Below are positions 23,230 to 35,559 of a DNA stretch of 64,000 nt, piece after piece (the stretch's first letter is position 1; each line of letters begins with the position of its first letter). Origin of the DNA: Tillandsia leiboldiana (Eukaryota; Streptophyta; Magnoliopsida; Poales; Bromeliaceae); NCBI GenBank assembly GCA_029204045.2, contig CM055066.1, forward strand, positions 51,330,998 through 51,394,997, written 5' to 3'. The position numbers were made by a program, and so were the translations under genes. The notes beneath the pieces were generated by a model. The model made no database searches. It was given only the letters and a program-made list of their open reading frames with translations, and was not told where the DNA came from.

Positions 23230-23375
23230 AAAAATTTTATGGGGATATTCGCGAGAGTGAGACATCTCATCCACCGTCCATCACGTGGGTTCCGCGAATA
23301 TCAAAGCATGATGGACGGTGGATGGGAAGTCTCACGATGGAGATATATTCCCCATTTTGCTCTTCCCCATAAACG
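23230..23375. repeat. Imperfect 55-60 bp inverted repeat in the UBC32-like promoter
   Basis: The left arm reads GCAAAAATTTTATGGGGATA then AGTGAGACATCTCATCCACC and GTCCATCACG. The right arm is its imperfect complement, TGATGGACGGTGGATGGGAA, GTCTCACGATGGAGATATAT, TCCCCATTTTGC. The centre is about 23290-23305. It lies 175-320 nt upstream of the E2 start codon and could be a small MITE or a promoter dyad. A CACGTG-type core (ATCACGTGGG) sits at the centre side of the left arm. Confidence 0.65.
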
Positions 23376-23550
23376 TTTTGTTCCCCCACACCCCCCGACC
23401 TTCTATTTAATTACACTTCTCACATCTCCATCTCCCCCATTTTCCTCTCTCTCGCTCGCGCCGAACCCTCTCCTCCGATCTCCATAGCTCGGCGGTGCGG
23501 AGGCGGAGGCGGAGGCGGAGGTGGAGGTGGCGGAGTTGGTAACGGGTGCC

Positions 23551-23551
23551 A

Positions 23552-23593
<42 letters not shown>

Positions 23594-26500
23594 AGGACAA
23601 GTACAATAGGAAGAACCCGGCGGTGAAGCGGATCCTGCAGGAGGTGAAGGAGATGCAGTCCCACCCCTCAGATGAGTTCATGAGCCTGCCTCTCGAGGTC
23701 CCTGAACCCTAGCCCTAACCCTAAACCAAACTCAGATGCTTATGCTTCCGTTCTGATACTTAGGGTTGGGATCTCGGATATGGTGCAATTTTTTTTATTT
23801 TTATGAGTTTTTGGTTTGGATTAGCTTTTAACTTTTTGAAAAAAAATCGTTTTTCGATTCACGTAATAGGCTCGATCTAGGATCTCTCTAGGTGAAAAGT
23901 AGACTCTTGCTAAAGTGAGATTGGAAGGAGTTTCTATTGTTGGTTTAGTAAAGTAGAGTGTTTTGATCTGAAATGCTAATTCTTTGATATGCAATGCTTA
24001 GAACACTCAGTGTTATGATGCAATTCTCTTGCTCTGATTGATTTTTGTGGCACAGTGAACAGGATTATATATTTCGTACATTTCACCTAATTAATGCCCA
24101 GAATTTGAACAGGAGAATATATTTGAGTGGCAATTTGCGATCTCGGGCCCTCGAGATTCGGAGTTTGAGGGTGGAATCTATCATGGGAGAATCCAATTAC
24201 CTGCAGATTATCCGTTTAAGCCTCCCGCCTTTGTGATGCTAACAGTTAGTAGGCTATCCCGCCAGTGTCGACATCTTTGCATTTCTTCTTTCGCTCTTTG
24301 GTAACTAATGTGTTCTATTATTCCTCTGCATTTAGCCGAACGGTCGATTTGAAACCCAGATAAAGATATGTCTCAGCATATCGAATCATCACCCAGAGCA
24401 TTGGCAACCTTCATGGAGTGGTATGTTTTCAAGCCATGTTCAAACATAATAATCTTCGTGCTACCTTGTGTTTGTGTTATGTTCAAAACTTGTACTCGGT
24501 GCTCGATTTGTCTTCTTTGGAACCATAGTACTTTGGAGGCGAATGGACCTTGCTTTTATTTTATGTATGAATGATGAATCCTCTTAAAATGCTCCATTTC
24601 TCGCTATGGCATTAGGGAGAAATATTAGGCTAAATTACAGAAAACCCCCCTCTAATATCCCGCTTTTCCACTTTACCCCCCTGTCTTTTAAAAGTCGACA
24701 ACCTGCCCCCTCGTAATTACCGAAATATGCATTTACCCCCCTACCAGATATGAAAGTCCATCCATGAGCCTCTAATGAGCCAATTGCTTGTAACAAATTG
24801 GTAATAAACCAATTCATATCTGGCAGGGGGGAAAGGGTAAATGCATCCATTAGAGGCTCATGGATGGACTTTCATATCTGGCAGGAGGGTAAATGCATAT
24901 TTTGGTAATTACGAGGGGGCAGGTTGTCGACTTTTAAAAGACAGGGGGGTAAAGTGGAAAAGCGGGATATTAGAGGGGGGTTTTCTGTAATTTAGCCGAA
25001 ATATTAAGTTGATAAATCGAAAGTTAACTCTGGATCTTTTTTTTTACCCTCAGCCCATGGTTGGTGGTGTATAGGTTTGATTAGTGATGGGAGCATATAT
25101 ATTTGATAAGTAATGAGTTTATTTTTTCTTAATGTTGCAAATTTATGCTAGTATTCAAGAGAAAGAACTCTCTCCTATCCCGACACCCATTTTATTCGAC
25201 CTGCTTTCTTTCTGCTTTCATCTGGATATCTTTTTTAGTTTCCATATGATTCAACTGCTCCGCAGTATCATTTTTCTTTTTTAATTATTATTTCCTAGGA
25301 TCTCTCAAAATCTCCTTTCATTGGGCTGCCTCAGTTGTTTGAATTATTTAGCATAGAACCATGGTCTTTTCCTTGTCATGCCATGCTCAGTCTAGCACCA
25401 AAATTTCATAGTCAGGTCTTATTCAGTGATCTGTAGACTGCACGAGCATGGTGCAACAATAACCTGATTTTGTTGTGTGTTATGCTATTGGAATTATTCT
25501 TTTGTCGTATGATAACAACAGAATTGACAGTCTAAGACACATCTTTTACTTTTACTGTAAACATTAGTATGGAGTAGCACCAAAATATCAGAGTCTACTC
25601 TTATTCCTTTTGAGTTTCGACTGTACGAGCATGGTGCTATATTAATTCAGTTTTGTTCTGAGATTACTCGTTCGGCCGTTCTGTCCAACGAGAAAGAACG
25701 AAAGTAACATCTATAGATTTTCTCATGGAACTCAACTTGCATATCATGAGACAAGGTTTCCTAGATTTTCTAAGTGAAAAATGGGAGATCAAAACATGGA
25801 AGGTTTCCTAGATTTTCTTTGGAGAAGGGCAAATTTTTAGAGGTTTATTATTTTAGTTTAAATATATGTACACATTTTTTTTTGTAATTTTCACAGGCGC
25901 ATGATCTGATGCTCATACAATTCAAATGTTCTTAGTAAAGATACAGTTTCCTCCAAAGCGAGGTTTTGTTAAAGAAACCTATTTCCTAAGAAAAGCCAAT
26001 ATTCTTTTCCTCTCCAGTTAGGACAGCCCTAGTGGCCTTGATTGCTTTCATGCCGACCGACCCAGACGGCGCATTGGGCTCTTTAGACTACAAGAAGGAA
26101 GAAAGGCACGCTCTTGCCATTAAGTCACGCGAAGCTGCTCCGAGATATGGCACGCCAGAACGTCAGAAGCTTATCGATGAGGTTTGCTTGGGTTTGACTG
26201 AATTTGGTTTACCATCCTGAGTTGTTGTTTCGGTTGCTTGTCAGGACCCATCATCAAATGCCGTTGGAAATGAATACGAGAGAATAACATGGCTTGTTAC
26301 ATGATTTAATTGTAACATTAATTCGGTATTTGAAGTTGTTTGAGAAATGAAGTGATTGTCACATGCTCAACTTTAACGGCATTTAATGGTAAGTCCTAAT
26401 GGACAACAGGATCAACACTCTTAGGTATTGTTTGGTTTGGGAATTAAAGGGGGGATAAGGGGGATATATCCTCCTTTAATCCCCAAACAAGAATCAATGA

Positions 26501-28236
26501 TTGTTCCTCCCCTTACCGGGTTATTCCAGGGATAAGGGAATAACCCGGTAAGGGGGGGTTATTCCAGGGATAAGGGAATAACCCGGTAAGGGGGGGAACA
26601 GTTGTTCCCCTCCTTGGGTGAGACAAGGTTGGGAGCAACCTTGTTCCCACCTTTTTTTTCTTATTTAAATTAAATTTTTTTAAATTTTAAGATATTTAAA
26701 TTTATAAAATTTAAAATTTAAAATTTTTTTATTTTATAAATTTTAAAATTTTTAACTTTACTTTTTAATAAATCTAAAAATTTTAACAAAATTTAATTTT
26801 TTTAAAAATTTATTAATTTTAAAATTTTAAAATTTATACAAGTTTTTTATAAAATTTTTTAAATTTATACAAATTTAAAAATTAAAATTTTTGCTCCCAT
26901 TTATACAATTTTTTGAGACAATTAAAATTGAAATTTTTAACATTTCTAAATTTTTAACTTTAGAGAATTTTTAAATTTTATAGCTTTTAAAATTTGTAAC
27001 TTTAATTTTTAATAAATTTAAAAATTTAAATTTTTAAAAAATTTTAAAATTTATACCAATTTTTATATACAAAATTTTGAATTTTTAAAAATTTATAAAG
27101 TTTCAAAATTTTAAATTTTTTTAATAATTTTTTTTTATATACAAGTAAAATATAAATTTTAATAATTTTTTTTAATAAATATCTTAAATCAAATATTTAA
27201 AATCATATAAGTAAAAAATTTTATTTGTTTTAAAAAATCATTATGGTTGAAAGTAATTTCGTCATTTCATACAACTACTGCGCTCTATTCCTCTTATTCT
27301 CTATTATTACACCAAACACAAATTTTCTTATGCCTGATACTAATCTAATACCCTACCAAACACATTTATACAATAATTTTAGCTTGTTCCCAAATTTATA
27401 CTTATCTCTAGAACAACTAGACAGGTATTTGACCTTTGAAAACTTTGAGTTTAGTAGCTAACCTTGCAGTATTGGTAGATTTTAAGTACCTCCTGCATTT
27501 GAATTACACGGTATTTGGAACTTTTTTTGGTGAAATATTCTGCTGACAGTGCTTGTAACCTTTTTTAGGAATATTCTGTTATCTGACAGAATAATTTGTA
27601 ACTTTTTTGATGAAAACCATTTGTTCTGCTAGAACTTGATCAAAATGTGCGAAAAGGTTAGGTTCTAATATCAAATTTCAAAAGATATATCCATTTCAAA
27701 ATGCCTATTGTTCAGGTAGGATCTACAATTTGTACTTACTTTTATAATAGATGTATTGCTCATATTTTCATGAATCCACCTTCTCACAGATCCACCAGTA
27801 CATGCTTACTAAAACTCCCCCTGTGCCTCCGCTCCCTCAAACCCCAAACACCAATGAACAAACAAATGATTCGTCAAATGAAGCCGCCGCGGCAAACCCT
27901 GATTCCGAGGTAACAGCCCCGTCGGTACCAGTCCCTAACCCAGAACCAGAGCAGAGGATTGTGGAAGATGTGCGCGAGGTCCGGCTTAATGCTGCGGCGG
28001 GTCGCGTGAGGCTCAGCTTCAGTGCCGGAGTTAGGTTAACAAGAAGGATTCCGGCGGCCGCAGTAGATGAACAAGCCCACGGGCACAATACGAGGCCCGA
28101 TGCAATGCCTGCTACGAGGGTTCAAAAGCCTGGTATCGACGATCGATGGTTTACAGGGGCTGCTGTTGCGTTGACTGTCGCTATAATCATCCTCCTCGTA
28201 AAGAAATATTTGAAGTCCCAGGGGATTGTCGGATAA
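23551..28236 (+). CDS. UBC32: ER-anchored ubiquitin-conjugating enzyme E2, UBC32/UBE2J type
   Basis: E2 of ER-associated degradation, tail-anchored in the ER membrane. Five exons: 23551-23697, 24113-24244, 24336-24420, 26018-26181, 27790-28236, 975 nt, 324 aa. After Met come 14 alanines from a GCG repeat, then DKYNRKNPAVKRILQEVKEM. The UBC fold follows with PNGRFETQIKICLSISNHHP: the catalytic Cys is about residue 105, and TPN replaces the HPN motif of most E2s, as in UBE2J/Ubc6 relatives. HWQPSW, then TALVALIAFMPTDP and GSLDYKKEERHALAIKSRE, match the group. A Pro/Asn/Glu-rich linker leads to a single membrane helix, about 297-313 (FTGAAVALTVAIIILLV), with a KKYLKSQGIVG end. Intron 3 carries a 370-bp MITE, intron 4 a longer repeat. 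UBC32, 33 and 34 cannot be told apart with certainty. Confidence 0.93.
24628..24997. mobile_element. Mutator-type MITE, perfect 9-bp TSD, in UBC32-like intron 3
   Basis: A 370-bp foldback flanked by GAAATATTA on both sides (24619-24627 and 24998-25006). Ends are GGCTAAATTACAGAAAAC and GTTTTCTGTAATTTAGCC. The arms stay complementary for about 150 nt (CCCGCTTTTCCACTTTACCC / GGGTAAAGTGGAAAAGCGGG; GTCGACAACCTGCCCCCTCG / its complement). An inner nested pair, CATCCATGAGCCTCTAATG and TTAGAGGCTCATGGATGGAC, follows. The high arm identity and intact duplication point to a young insertion. Confidence 0.9.
26424..27460. repeat. AT-rich foldback repeat in UBC32-like intron 4
   Basis: It begins TTAGGTATTGTTTGGTTTGG with an inverted match near 27300-27365 (CACCAAACAC; CCCTACCAAACAC). 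A perfect small hairpin, CTTACCGGGTTATTCC / GGAATAACCCGGTAAG, occurs near 26512 and is duplicated directly after it (to 26592). The centre, 26650-27240, is almost only A and T built from TTTAAAATTT-like words. The last ~60 nt (ACTTATCTCTAGAACAACTA) recur in modified form at 54120-54180. Ends are not resolved to the base. Confidence 0.5.
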
Positions 28237-28609
28237 TACATGTGCGCCATAGATTCCAATATAATTTAGAATGTTATGGTTGTTATAATTCGCGGTTGCA
28301 GAGCGAAATTATGAATGCAATGAAAGTTTTTTATAGTGATGTTTATTCTGCATGTATATGCAGCATTTAAAATGTTTCACCTTTTATGCAAATTTTCTGA
28401 TCTCTTGGAAGTTTGGTTATTTCTGGTTGGTGTTAAAATTCCTATTTCTGGAGAAGCCTTTTGAATGTGCAGAACCATGCTTTCGAGAGATTTCGGTATC
28501 TGCTATCGAGCATTTTACACTTGCATTGATTCTCTTTTAAGATGCAGACTCATCGAGTGCGCGAGCAGGGCAGATGAATCTAGTAACTGGGTTGTCCTGT
28601 TTATAGAAA

Positions 28610-29070
28610 GGGTTAATTGCATACATGTCTCTTCAAATATGTCGAATTGCAAATATATCTCTGTAAAATTCAACTTTTCATATTTATCCCTTCGAAAATT
28701 CAAAGTTCTTCAAATACGCTCCTCTGGTTAATCCCCGTTTGGAATCTGTTTATATTTTAACAGATTCGATGTGAAATTATTTTTTTGCCCCCTTACAAAT
28801 ATATCCCTCCAAAAGTAATACCATTATACTTGTTACAAAAAAACCCCTCTCCAAAAAAATATGGAAAGGATAAATATGTAATTTTAATTTTTAATCTAAC
28901 CAAGGTTGAGCATTTTATCTAGGGTTAAATCAACTTTTCTAACAGAGATGGACGGTAGGGGCATATTTGAATAACGGTAGATTTTTGAAGGAATAAATAT
29001 GAAAAGTTAAATTTTGTAGGAATATATTTGCAATTCGACATATTTACAGGGACATGTATGCAATTAACCC
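28610..29070 (+). mobile_element. Mutator-type MITE, 461 bp, perfect 9-bp TSD (TTAATTGCATAC family)
   Basis: Ends GGGTTAATTGCATACATG and CATGTATGCAATTAACCC, flanked by TTATAGAAA at 28601-28609 and 29071-29079. It lies about 370 nt past the E2 stop codon, so it may fall in or near the E2 3' UTR. A reverse-oriented copy of the same length is at 29551-30011. Confidence 0.9.
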
Positions 29071-29550
29071 TTATAGAAAGGATGTAAACTGTTATAAGCT
29101 GCTTGGCAAGTTTACAATCAAAGCGCTGTTACTTGTTCTGAAATGTTAAAATGACTTTACTATCCTTATCCCAACTGGTACAATGATATTTCATTTGCAC
29201 AATTTTATGTTCAATTCTGAGCCATTATGAAACAAGCTGCCAAATCTCAGTTTTTATCTTTATGAGTTCTTTCAGTTAACTGTAAGTGATGGTTTTTGTT
29301 GAATAAATTAATAATTGAATCAAATTTCTTGGCAACAACTATTTTTAAAGCTTAGAGAAGGGTAGAGTTTGAAATAATTAATATCTTGTTTATGTAGATT
29401 TGCTGATGCTTCATTCATATTCTTTTGTTCTTTTGGAGTAAAACATAAAAAATAAAAAAAAATTTAAAAAAAAAAACTCATTTTGTAAGCAATATAAGAA
29501 CAAAAAAAAGTTCCATCTTGATACCAAAATGTGACAAAAAAAAAAAAAAA

Positions 29551-30011
29551 GGGTTAATTGCATACATGTCCCTGCAAATATGTCGAATTGCAAATATATC
29601 CCTGCAAAATTTAACTTTTCATATTTATCCCTTCAAAAATCTACCGTTATTCAAATATGCCCCTACCGTCCATCTCTGTTAGAAAAGTTGATTTAATCCT
29701 AAGTAAAATGCTCAACCTTGGTTAGATTAAAAATTGAATTTACATATTTATCCTTTCCATATTTTTTTGGAGAGGGTCATTTTTGTAACAAGTATAATAG
29801 TATTACTTTTGGAGGAATATATTTGTAAGGGGGCAAAAAAATAATTTTACATCGAATCTGTTAAAATATAAACAGATTCCAAACAGGGATTAACCAGAGG
29901 AGCATATTTGAAGAACTTTAAATTTTCGAAGGAATAAATATGAAAAGTTGAATTTTACAGGAATATATTTACAATTCGACATATTTGAAGGGATATGTAT
30001 GCAATTAACCC
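29551..30011 (-). mobile_element. Inverted sister copy of the 461-bp MITE
   Basis: Reverse complement of 28610-29070 by inspection: its right half (CATCGAATCTGTTAAAATAT, AAACAGGGATTAACCAGAGG) matches the left half of the first copy. The length is also 461 bp. It is inserted in an A-run, so flanks are AAAAAAAAA and AAAAAAGAA and the duplication is uninformative. The two copies are separated by 480 bp. The rest of 28237-30547 is AT-rich with no gene seen. Confidence 0.85.
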
Positions 30012-30547
30012 AAAAAAGAAGAAGAACCTGCACTTTCAGTGACATAACACAATCACACAAAATGATCTTGTTCTGCTTAAATTTTATTTTTGTATTAATC
30101 TCTTTTTTGAAAAAATAAGTTTTGTTTCATCATGCTTGACATTCAATGACAGAAACATCTTCACAGCAATTTGCTGCAATTACAGATTTAACTTAACATG
30201 TGAAGTTAACATATTACATTACTGTATAGCACACAACCTTCCCCTACAACAAAGCAAGAACAAAAATGATCTTACTCACATATAGGAAAGAAATTACCGA
30301 CACAATCCGCTTCAATCAACTACGAAATTAAATTTTCGATACGATAAAAATTGCCATTAGATCACAAAAAGGTCTGCAAAAAAGAACTCCAGTTGACTTC
30401 ATCATATTTATACTTCCTAACTCTCAAAAGAAACCGCTAAATCATGACTGTAAAGTATCGCGATAGTTACACCATAGTGAGGGTATTGCACCCCAGAAAA
30501 AAGAAAGAAACAAAAAGAAAAAAGAAAATGTAAGAGGTAAGAAATTT

Positions 30548-33500
30548 TCAACAGGATGTTAATGGCAGTGCAGTTCCCTGGACAGCCTTGTAGCACTGTA
30601 GACTGCAAAGCGGGAGTTTAGTCTTCGAATCGCGATATTTGTATTCGTTTGTACATGACGGGCCCGCACATTTCTCTCGCGGAGGGGGGTAACTGCAAAC
30701 ATGCCAGTTCAAAGATGAAGCATTAGCTAAGTAGTGCAAGAACAGAAAAACCAAGTAAATCTACATTAAGCAAATATTTGTTAGATTTGAAGTTGTAGCG
30801 TATATGATATGATAACTTTTTGACGCTATGATCCTACTGTCTAAGAATAAATGGCAAATATAAATAAGAGCATCACGGTCAATTCCTCAGAAGATTCTTA
30901 GATTCTTCCACAATGGACTCTGATAAGTGAGATTTCGAGTAAGTGTTTAGAGAATCTTCTTCTGTCAGAAGAAATGATTCATCGAAATAATGAGTCGCTC
31001 CTTTCATTGACATGGACGCATCTAAGATCAACAGATGCGCAGCAGTTCCCTCTATATAACTACAGGAATAACTGTAATAACAAAAGTTCTCTGTAAAGAT
31101 AATTTGGATTTATCTTTAACCCCAAGCAATTTCTATCTTTCAGCAGAATACATGCGAAAAGTTTTGGGTTATAGAATTGTCATCCCCGCAACCAAATACT
31201 GCCAAAGAAAATGCAATTAATGCAGCATAAGCACACAGCGCAACCTCTAACGATGCATTATGAGAAAGAATTTGCAATCAAACTAGTAAAACAGGCACCT
31301 GAAGAAAGAACAAAAAAAAGGTAGTAAAACGAAATACGAATAAGGAATTTGCCGCAGTTTATATAACTAAGGCATATCTGAGTTAGATGGTTAGGGCCCT
31401 ATACCGACCTATGCGGCTTCGAGTTGAATATACTTGGGAGGCCTATATTTGCAGGGAATGTAACCACTGTTCCAGTTGGTCCCATGACCCACTTTATGGT
31501 ATTTTCCGCCATTCTTTGTGATCTAGCCGCCTTCTCCTGCGTAATTTGGGTAATACATCCGACAAGGAATTAAAGATTTGTCAATCGAGACCATTTCTTT
31601 TTATATATAACAAATGATCTTAGGGCAAGTGTGCAAACTTACTTTTTCTTGCTCTTTCTGCTTCTTCTCTTCCTTCTTCTTGTCATTGTCCAGGCCCAGT
31701 ATTTTCCTTATCGCCTCAGCCTGCATGTTTTAATATTTCAATTACAACCCTGAATTCAAAAATATCAACCCATTAGTAGAAACTACTATTAGTTTAGAAC
31801 CCAACCTCCGATTCTCTAGCTGCTTTTTCTACTTGCATTTTACGCCTTTGAGCAGCCTCCGCCTTCTTCGCTTGTATTTCAACTTCGGAAAGCTTTTCCT
31901 TTTGCCCTACAGTCATGGTGCAATATACCAAATCAATCACCGCAGAAAAAACCCAAATTATCTTTTACAGTAATAAGTAAACTGCCGCAAAGCAAGAGAT
32001 AAGGCTTTTACTTCTCGAAGGAGGCGGAGGCAATCCATTGGGGAACTCGATAAAACTCCCGCCGCTCCCGCCCTTTCCCGATTGAAGGGCTCGCTGGCGG
32101 GTCGTGAGGGGTTCCGTTCGGGCCTCGACAGGCGAATCGGACTTCTGCTTCTTCTTCTTGGCATCAGGTCCACCATCCGAACTGGGTTCTTCCTCTTCGG
32201 CATACTCGTTATCATTAATCTCCCTCCCGGACTTTGACTTCCTTCGTCCGTCCCTGCTCGATCGCGACACAATAAAATCCTCATCCACCTCGTAGGGGGT
32301 GTTCCTACTTTTAGGAATCTTGGATAGCTTCCTCTTCTTGACGCCATCCTCCCCAGTGTCCTCGAGCTCTATAGAAGAATCAAGGCCAATTTTCGAAGTT
32401 CTTAGTTTTTCAAGATAGCGTATTTCATCATCTTCCTCATCGTCGAATTCGCTGTCCAAAGCCCGCTTCTTAGGGACCCTTTTGCTCTTACGAACAGGCT
32501 CCGAAGAAGAGGGCACATTATGAATCTTGTCTTCATTCTCCTTCATCCCGTGAGAAAAGCTCGACCCAGCAGAATCATTCCAGTAATCTCCCTGCAACGT
32601 GTTTTCTCGTTCCGGTGAATAATCACATCATAATGATTCTACAGTGAAGTAATGGACAAAATTAAACACTAAGGCCACGAAGGTTCTTTCTTTCCATATA
32701 TACCTCTAAAAGATATGCGAAATTATATATCATATCTTTGTAAAGTTGATATTTGTGCGTGCGCCCCAAAATTAACTTTGCAGTGGCATTTGTGCAATTT
32801 CACATATCCGTAGCGTTATAAGGAAAAAAAAAATGTCCAAATTATATCAGAAATAGATATAAATCAAAACACACAACACAGAGGAAAATTATATTGCTAA
32901 CAAAAGCGTCCTCCATTTCTTACCAAAACGTCTAATCATTCGTTCGCATTAAAAAGTGCAAACAGAAAACCACTTAAAATCCAAAAAGGTTGTCGGCCAC
33001 TGCTTACGGAACAACTTCTTTACCACGAAAACTGCAATTATCACTAGCTCGAGAAAAAGAAAAGTGTTGTGGTAGGAAACTGAAATGAGCTTTCGGACCC
33101 CCCAAAACAGAAGCTCCAATACTAAGCTACCTATCAGGAGCTAAAACTTTTTGTGCAGATTTCTGCTTTGCAAAACTACCAAACTCCAAAGGGGAAGAAC
33201 CTCGTGAGGTTTTACTACAACAATCTAGAAGCTTCTTTTCGTATCTCGAGACATCAGACGCGGAAGCCGAAGAGTCACGAGACTGTTCAAGTTTCTAGGG
33301 TAATAAATGGAAGACTCTTGGGAGCTCGTAGCCTCCACTTTTAGCTTATGCTTGTACGCCACTTGGCACCTTTTTATTAGATAGGTGGGCGGCGAGTGGT
33401 CTATAAAAGGTTGTGACCTCCACCCCCTTTAGTAAGTAAGAAACAATTGTAGCTTTCTAATTCCAGAAATACAATTACTCTTCTTCAAACTCTCTCTCTT

Positions 33501-35213
33501 GCACATCAACTTTGGGCGAGTAGGTCCAAGTTCACAAGAGACGGTGTAGGCTTGCTCACTTCGCGAAGGAAGGCGAGCGCCGCGCGGGCTTTTTAAGCAA
33601 GTTTGCTTAAGTCCGTGACATACCGCTTCTAAAGCAGCAATCACTACAAGAAAATCTCGACATAAGGACGCTTTTTAGACGGCGCTTAGGGGAGGCATCC
33701 CCAAGCGTCCCTACAATATAGCAAATACAGACACTTCAAAAATCGTTGTCATATAAACCCTCTATTGTATCAAACTAATTTATTAAAGTGTCAGAATATA
33801 TTTTACCGACGCTTGGAATAATCGTCGGTATATACATGACGACTCTTCATTTGTCGACGCTAGACTACATTGAGACGTTTTTAAGCATCGTTAAAAACAG
33901 AAAAAAAAACTCCCTTAAATGATAATCTAAAGCAGCAATCACTACAAGAAAATCTCGACATAAGGACGCTTTTTGGACGGCGCTTAGGGGAGGCATCCCC
34001 AAGCGTCCCTACAATATAGTAAATACAGACACTTCAAAAATCGTTGTCTCTATTGTATCAAACTAATTTATTAAAGTGTCAGAATAAATTTTACCAACGC
34101 TTGGAATAATCGTCGGTATATACATGGCGACTCTTCATTTGTCGACGCTAGACTACATTGAGACGCTTTTAAGCATCGTTAAAAACAGAAAAAAAAACTC
34201 CCTTAAATGATAATCTAAAGCAGCAATCACTACAAGAAAATCTCGACATAAGGACGCTTTTTGGACGGCGCTTAGGGGAGGCATCCCCAAGCGTCCCTAC
34301 AATATAGTAAATACAGACACTTCAAAAATCGTTGTCTCTATTGTATCAAACTAATTTATTAAAGTGTCAGAATATATTTTACCGACGCTTGGAATAATCG
34401 TCGGTATATACATGGCGACTCTTAACTATATTGAGACGCTTTTAAGCATCGTTAAAAACAGAAAAAAAAACTCCCTTAAATGATAATTTCCGTGTAGTGA
34501 ATGCTATCGGAGGATATATCGACATAAAAGTTAATAAGCACATTTGCAAACGGTCCTACTCAAAAGCACTCACAGCTTCATAGTTAAGCCGTCGCGAATA
34601 CAACGAGTTTTACCACACATAATTTAACTTAAACTTCCATATCACAGCGAAAACAGCTTACGGAAGCGCATTGTACCTGAGGACTAAGCATTTGGCGATG
34701 TCGAGAGGCATCCGCCGAATTCGGCTTTGTTTGTATGGTCCGCGTGACGCCGCCGACCTTGAGCTTAACCTTTCTCAGCTTATTTTCACTGGACATAGTT
34801 TGCTGGCTCATACTGTAAACATCGCCGCTCTTTCCTACATAGTACTCCTTTTCGCCGCTCTCCTTAACCTTACCGACCGAGCTTTTCCGGCTAGCGGGCG
34901 ATATAACACCTTCGCTGCACCGCTTCAAATCGGAACCTCCGTAGTAGTACCCATCAGCTCTATTATTACCACAAGAGCTCCTCAAGGGAGGATTATTTAG
35001 ATAAAACTCCTTCCTTTTAAACACATTATCCGAACCCGCATTGTCGTCGGGAGAGTACCTACTCGAATTGCTCAGCGAAGGCGAAATGATATCATGGAAC
35101 GCCGAATTCAGCTGCGCCGAGGGCCGAGGCCGCCGCGAAGAAACGCTCCGCCGCCTCCGCACCGTCGAGTTCGGCGCCGGCGCCGCAAATCCGGAAATTT
35201 GCACTCCTTCCAT
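30548..35213 (-). CDS. INO80 complex subunit B-like (IES2-type, PAPA-1 region and HIT zinc finger)
   Basis: Subunit of the INO80 nucleosome remodeller (yeast Ies2 / animal INO80B). Six coding exons: 34677-35213, 32012-32591, 31806-31906, 31643-31720, 31409-31536, 30548-30692, 1569 nt, 522 aa. The N-terminus is Arg/Ser-rich, with KLRKVKLKVGGVTRTIQTK near 155-175. The middle is acidic and basic by turns (KSKRVPKKRALDSEFDDEED). The PAPA-1-like part reads LTTRQRALQSGK, EFPNGLPPPPSR, KEKLSEVEIQAKKAEAAQRR, KMQVEKAARESEAEAIRKIL. The C-terminal HIT finger has C483, C488 and a later C-X3-C pair (LPLCSLQCYKAVQG). A 5' UTR intron is likely (acceptor about 35268, donor about 35660). The 2-kb second intron (32592-34676) holds the triplicated CACTA element. 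Confidence 0.92.
33642..34499. mobile_element. CACTA-type element, internally triplicated, in INO80B-like intron
   Basis: Starts CACTACAAGAAAATCTCG and ends TTTCCGTGTAGTG, flanked by AAT on both sides (33639-33641, 34500-34502), the 3-bp duplication of CACTA/En-Spm elements. It consists of three direct units starting at 33642, 33940 and 34228 (298, 288 and 272 bp). Units 1 and 2 end with TCTAAAGCAGCAAT, which is also the host sequence left of the element, in place of the terminal TTCCGTGTAGTG that only unit 3 keeps. No coding capacity. Two internal stem-like motifs, GACGGCGCTTAGGGGAGGC / CCAAGCGTCC, recur per unit. Confidence 0.88.
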
Positions 35214-35559
35214 GGGAAAAATTTACTGCTCCAACTCACAAACCAACAAGTATGAGTAAACCTGCATTAGAATTGCAAAGCTAAATCAAAACTCAGAAAA
35301 AAAAGAAATCAAATGATGAGATTTGTGAGAATGTCATAGTGTATGTACAATAAATTGCTACAAATTTAGACTCACTAAACTAAAATAAACTATGCAAAAA
35401 ATGAAGGAAAAAAAAAAAAACAAAAAAACAAATTTTAAGCTCCAAATTTCGTGGGAAAAAAAAGAGGAAACCCAATGTGAATCACGAGAACCGCACAAAA
35501 ACTAAACCCTAGGATACCAACATATCAACCGAAGAGAACGAAAAAAAAAAAAAATTGAA

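Noticed and set aside
33330..33640. LTR or separate gene promoter in the INO80B intron (TATAAAAGG at 33401, CT-rich stretch, GC-rich GCGAGCGCCGCGCGGG)
   Set aside because: Possibly an old LTR piece, but no matching second end, primer-binding site or duplication could be found.
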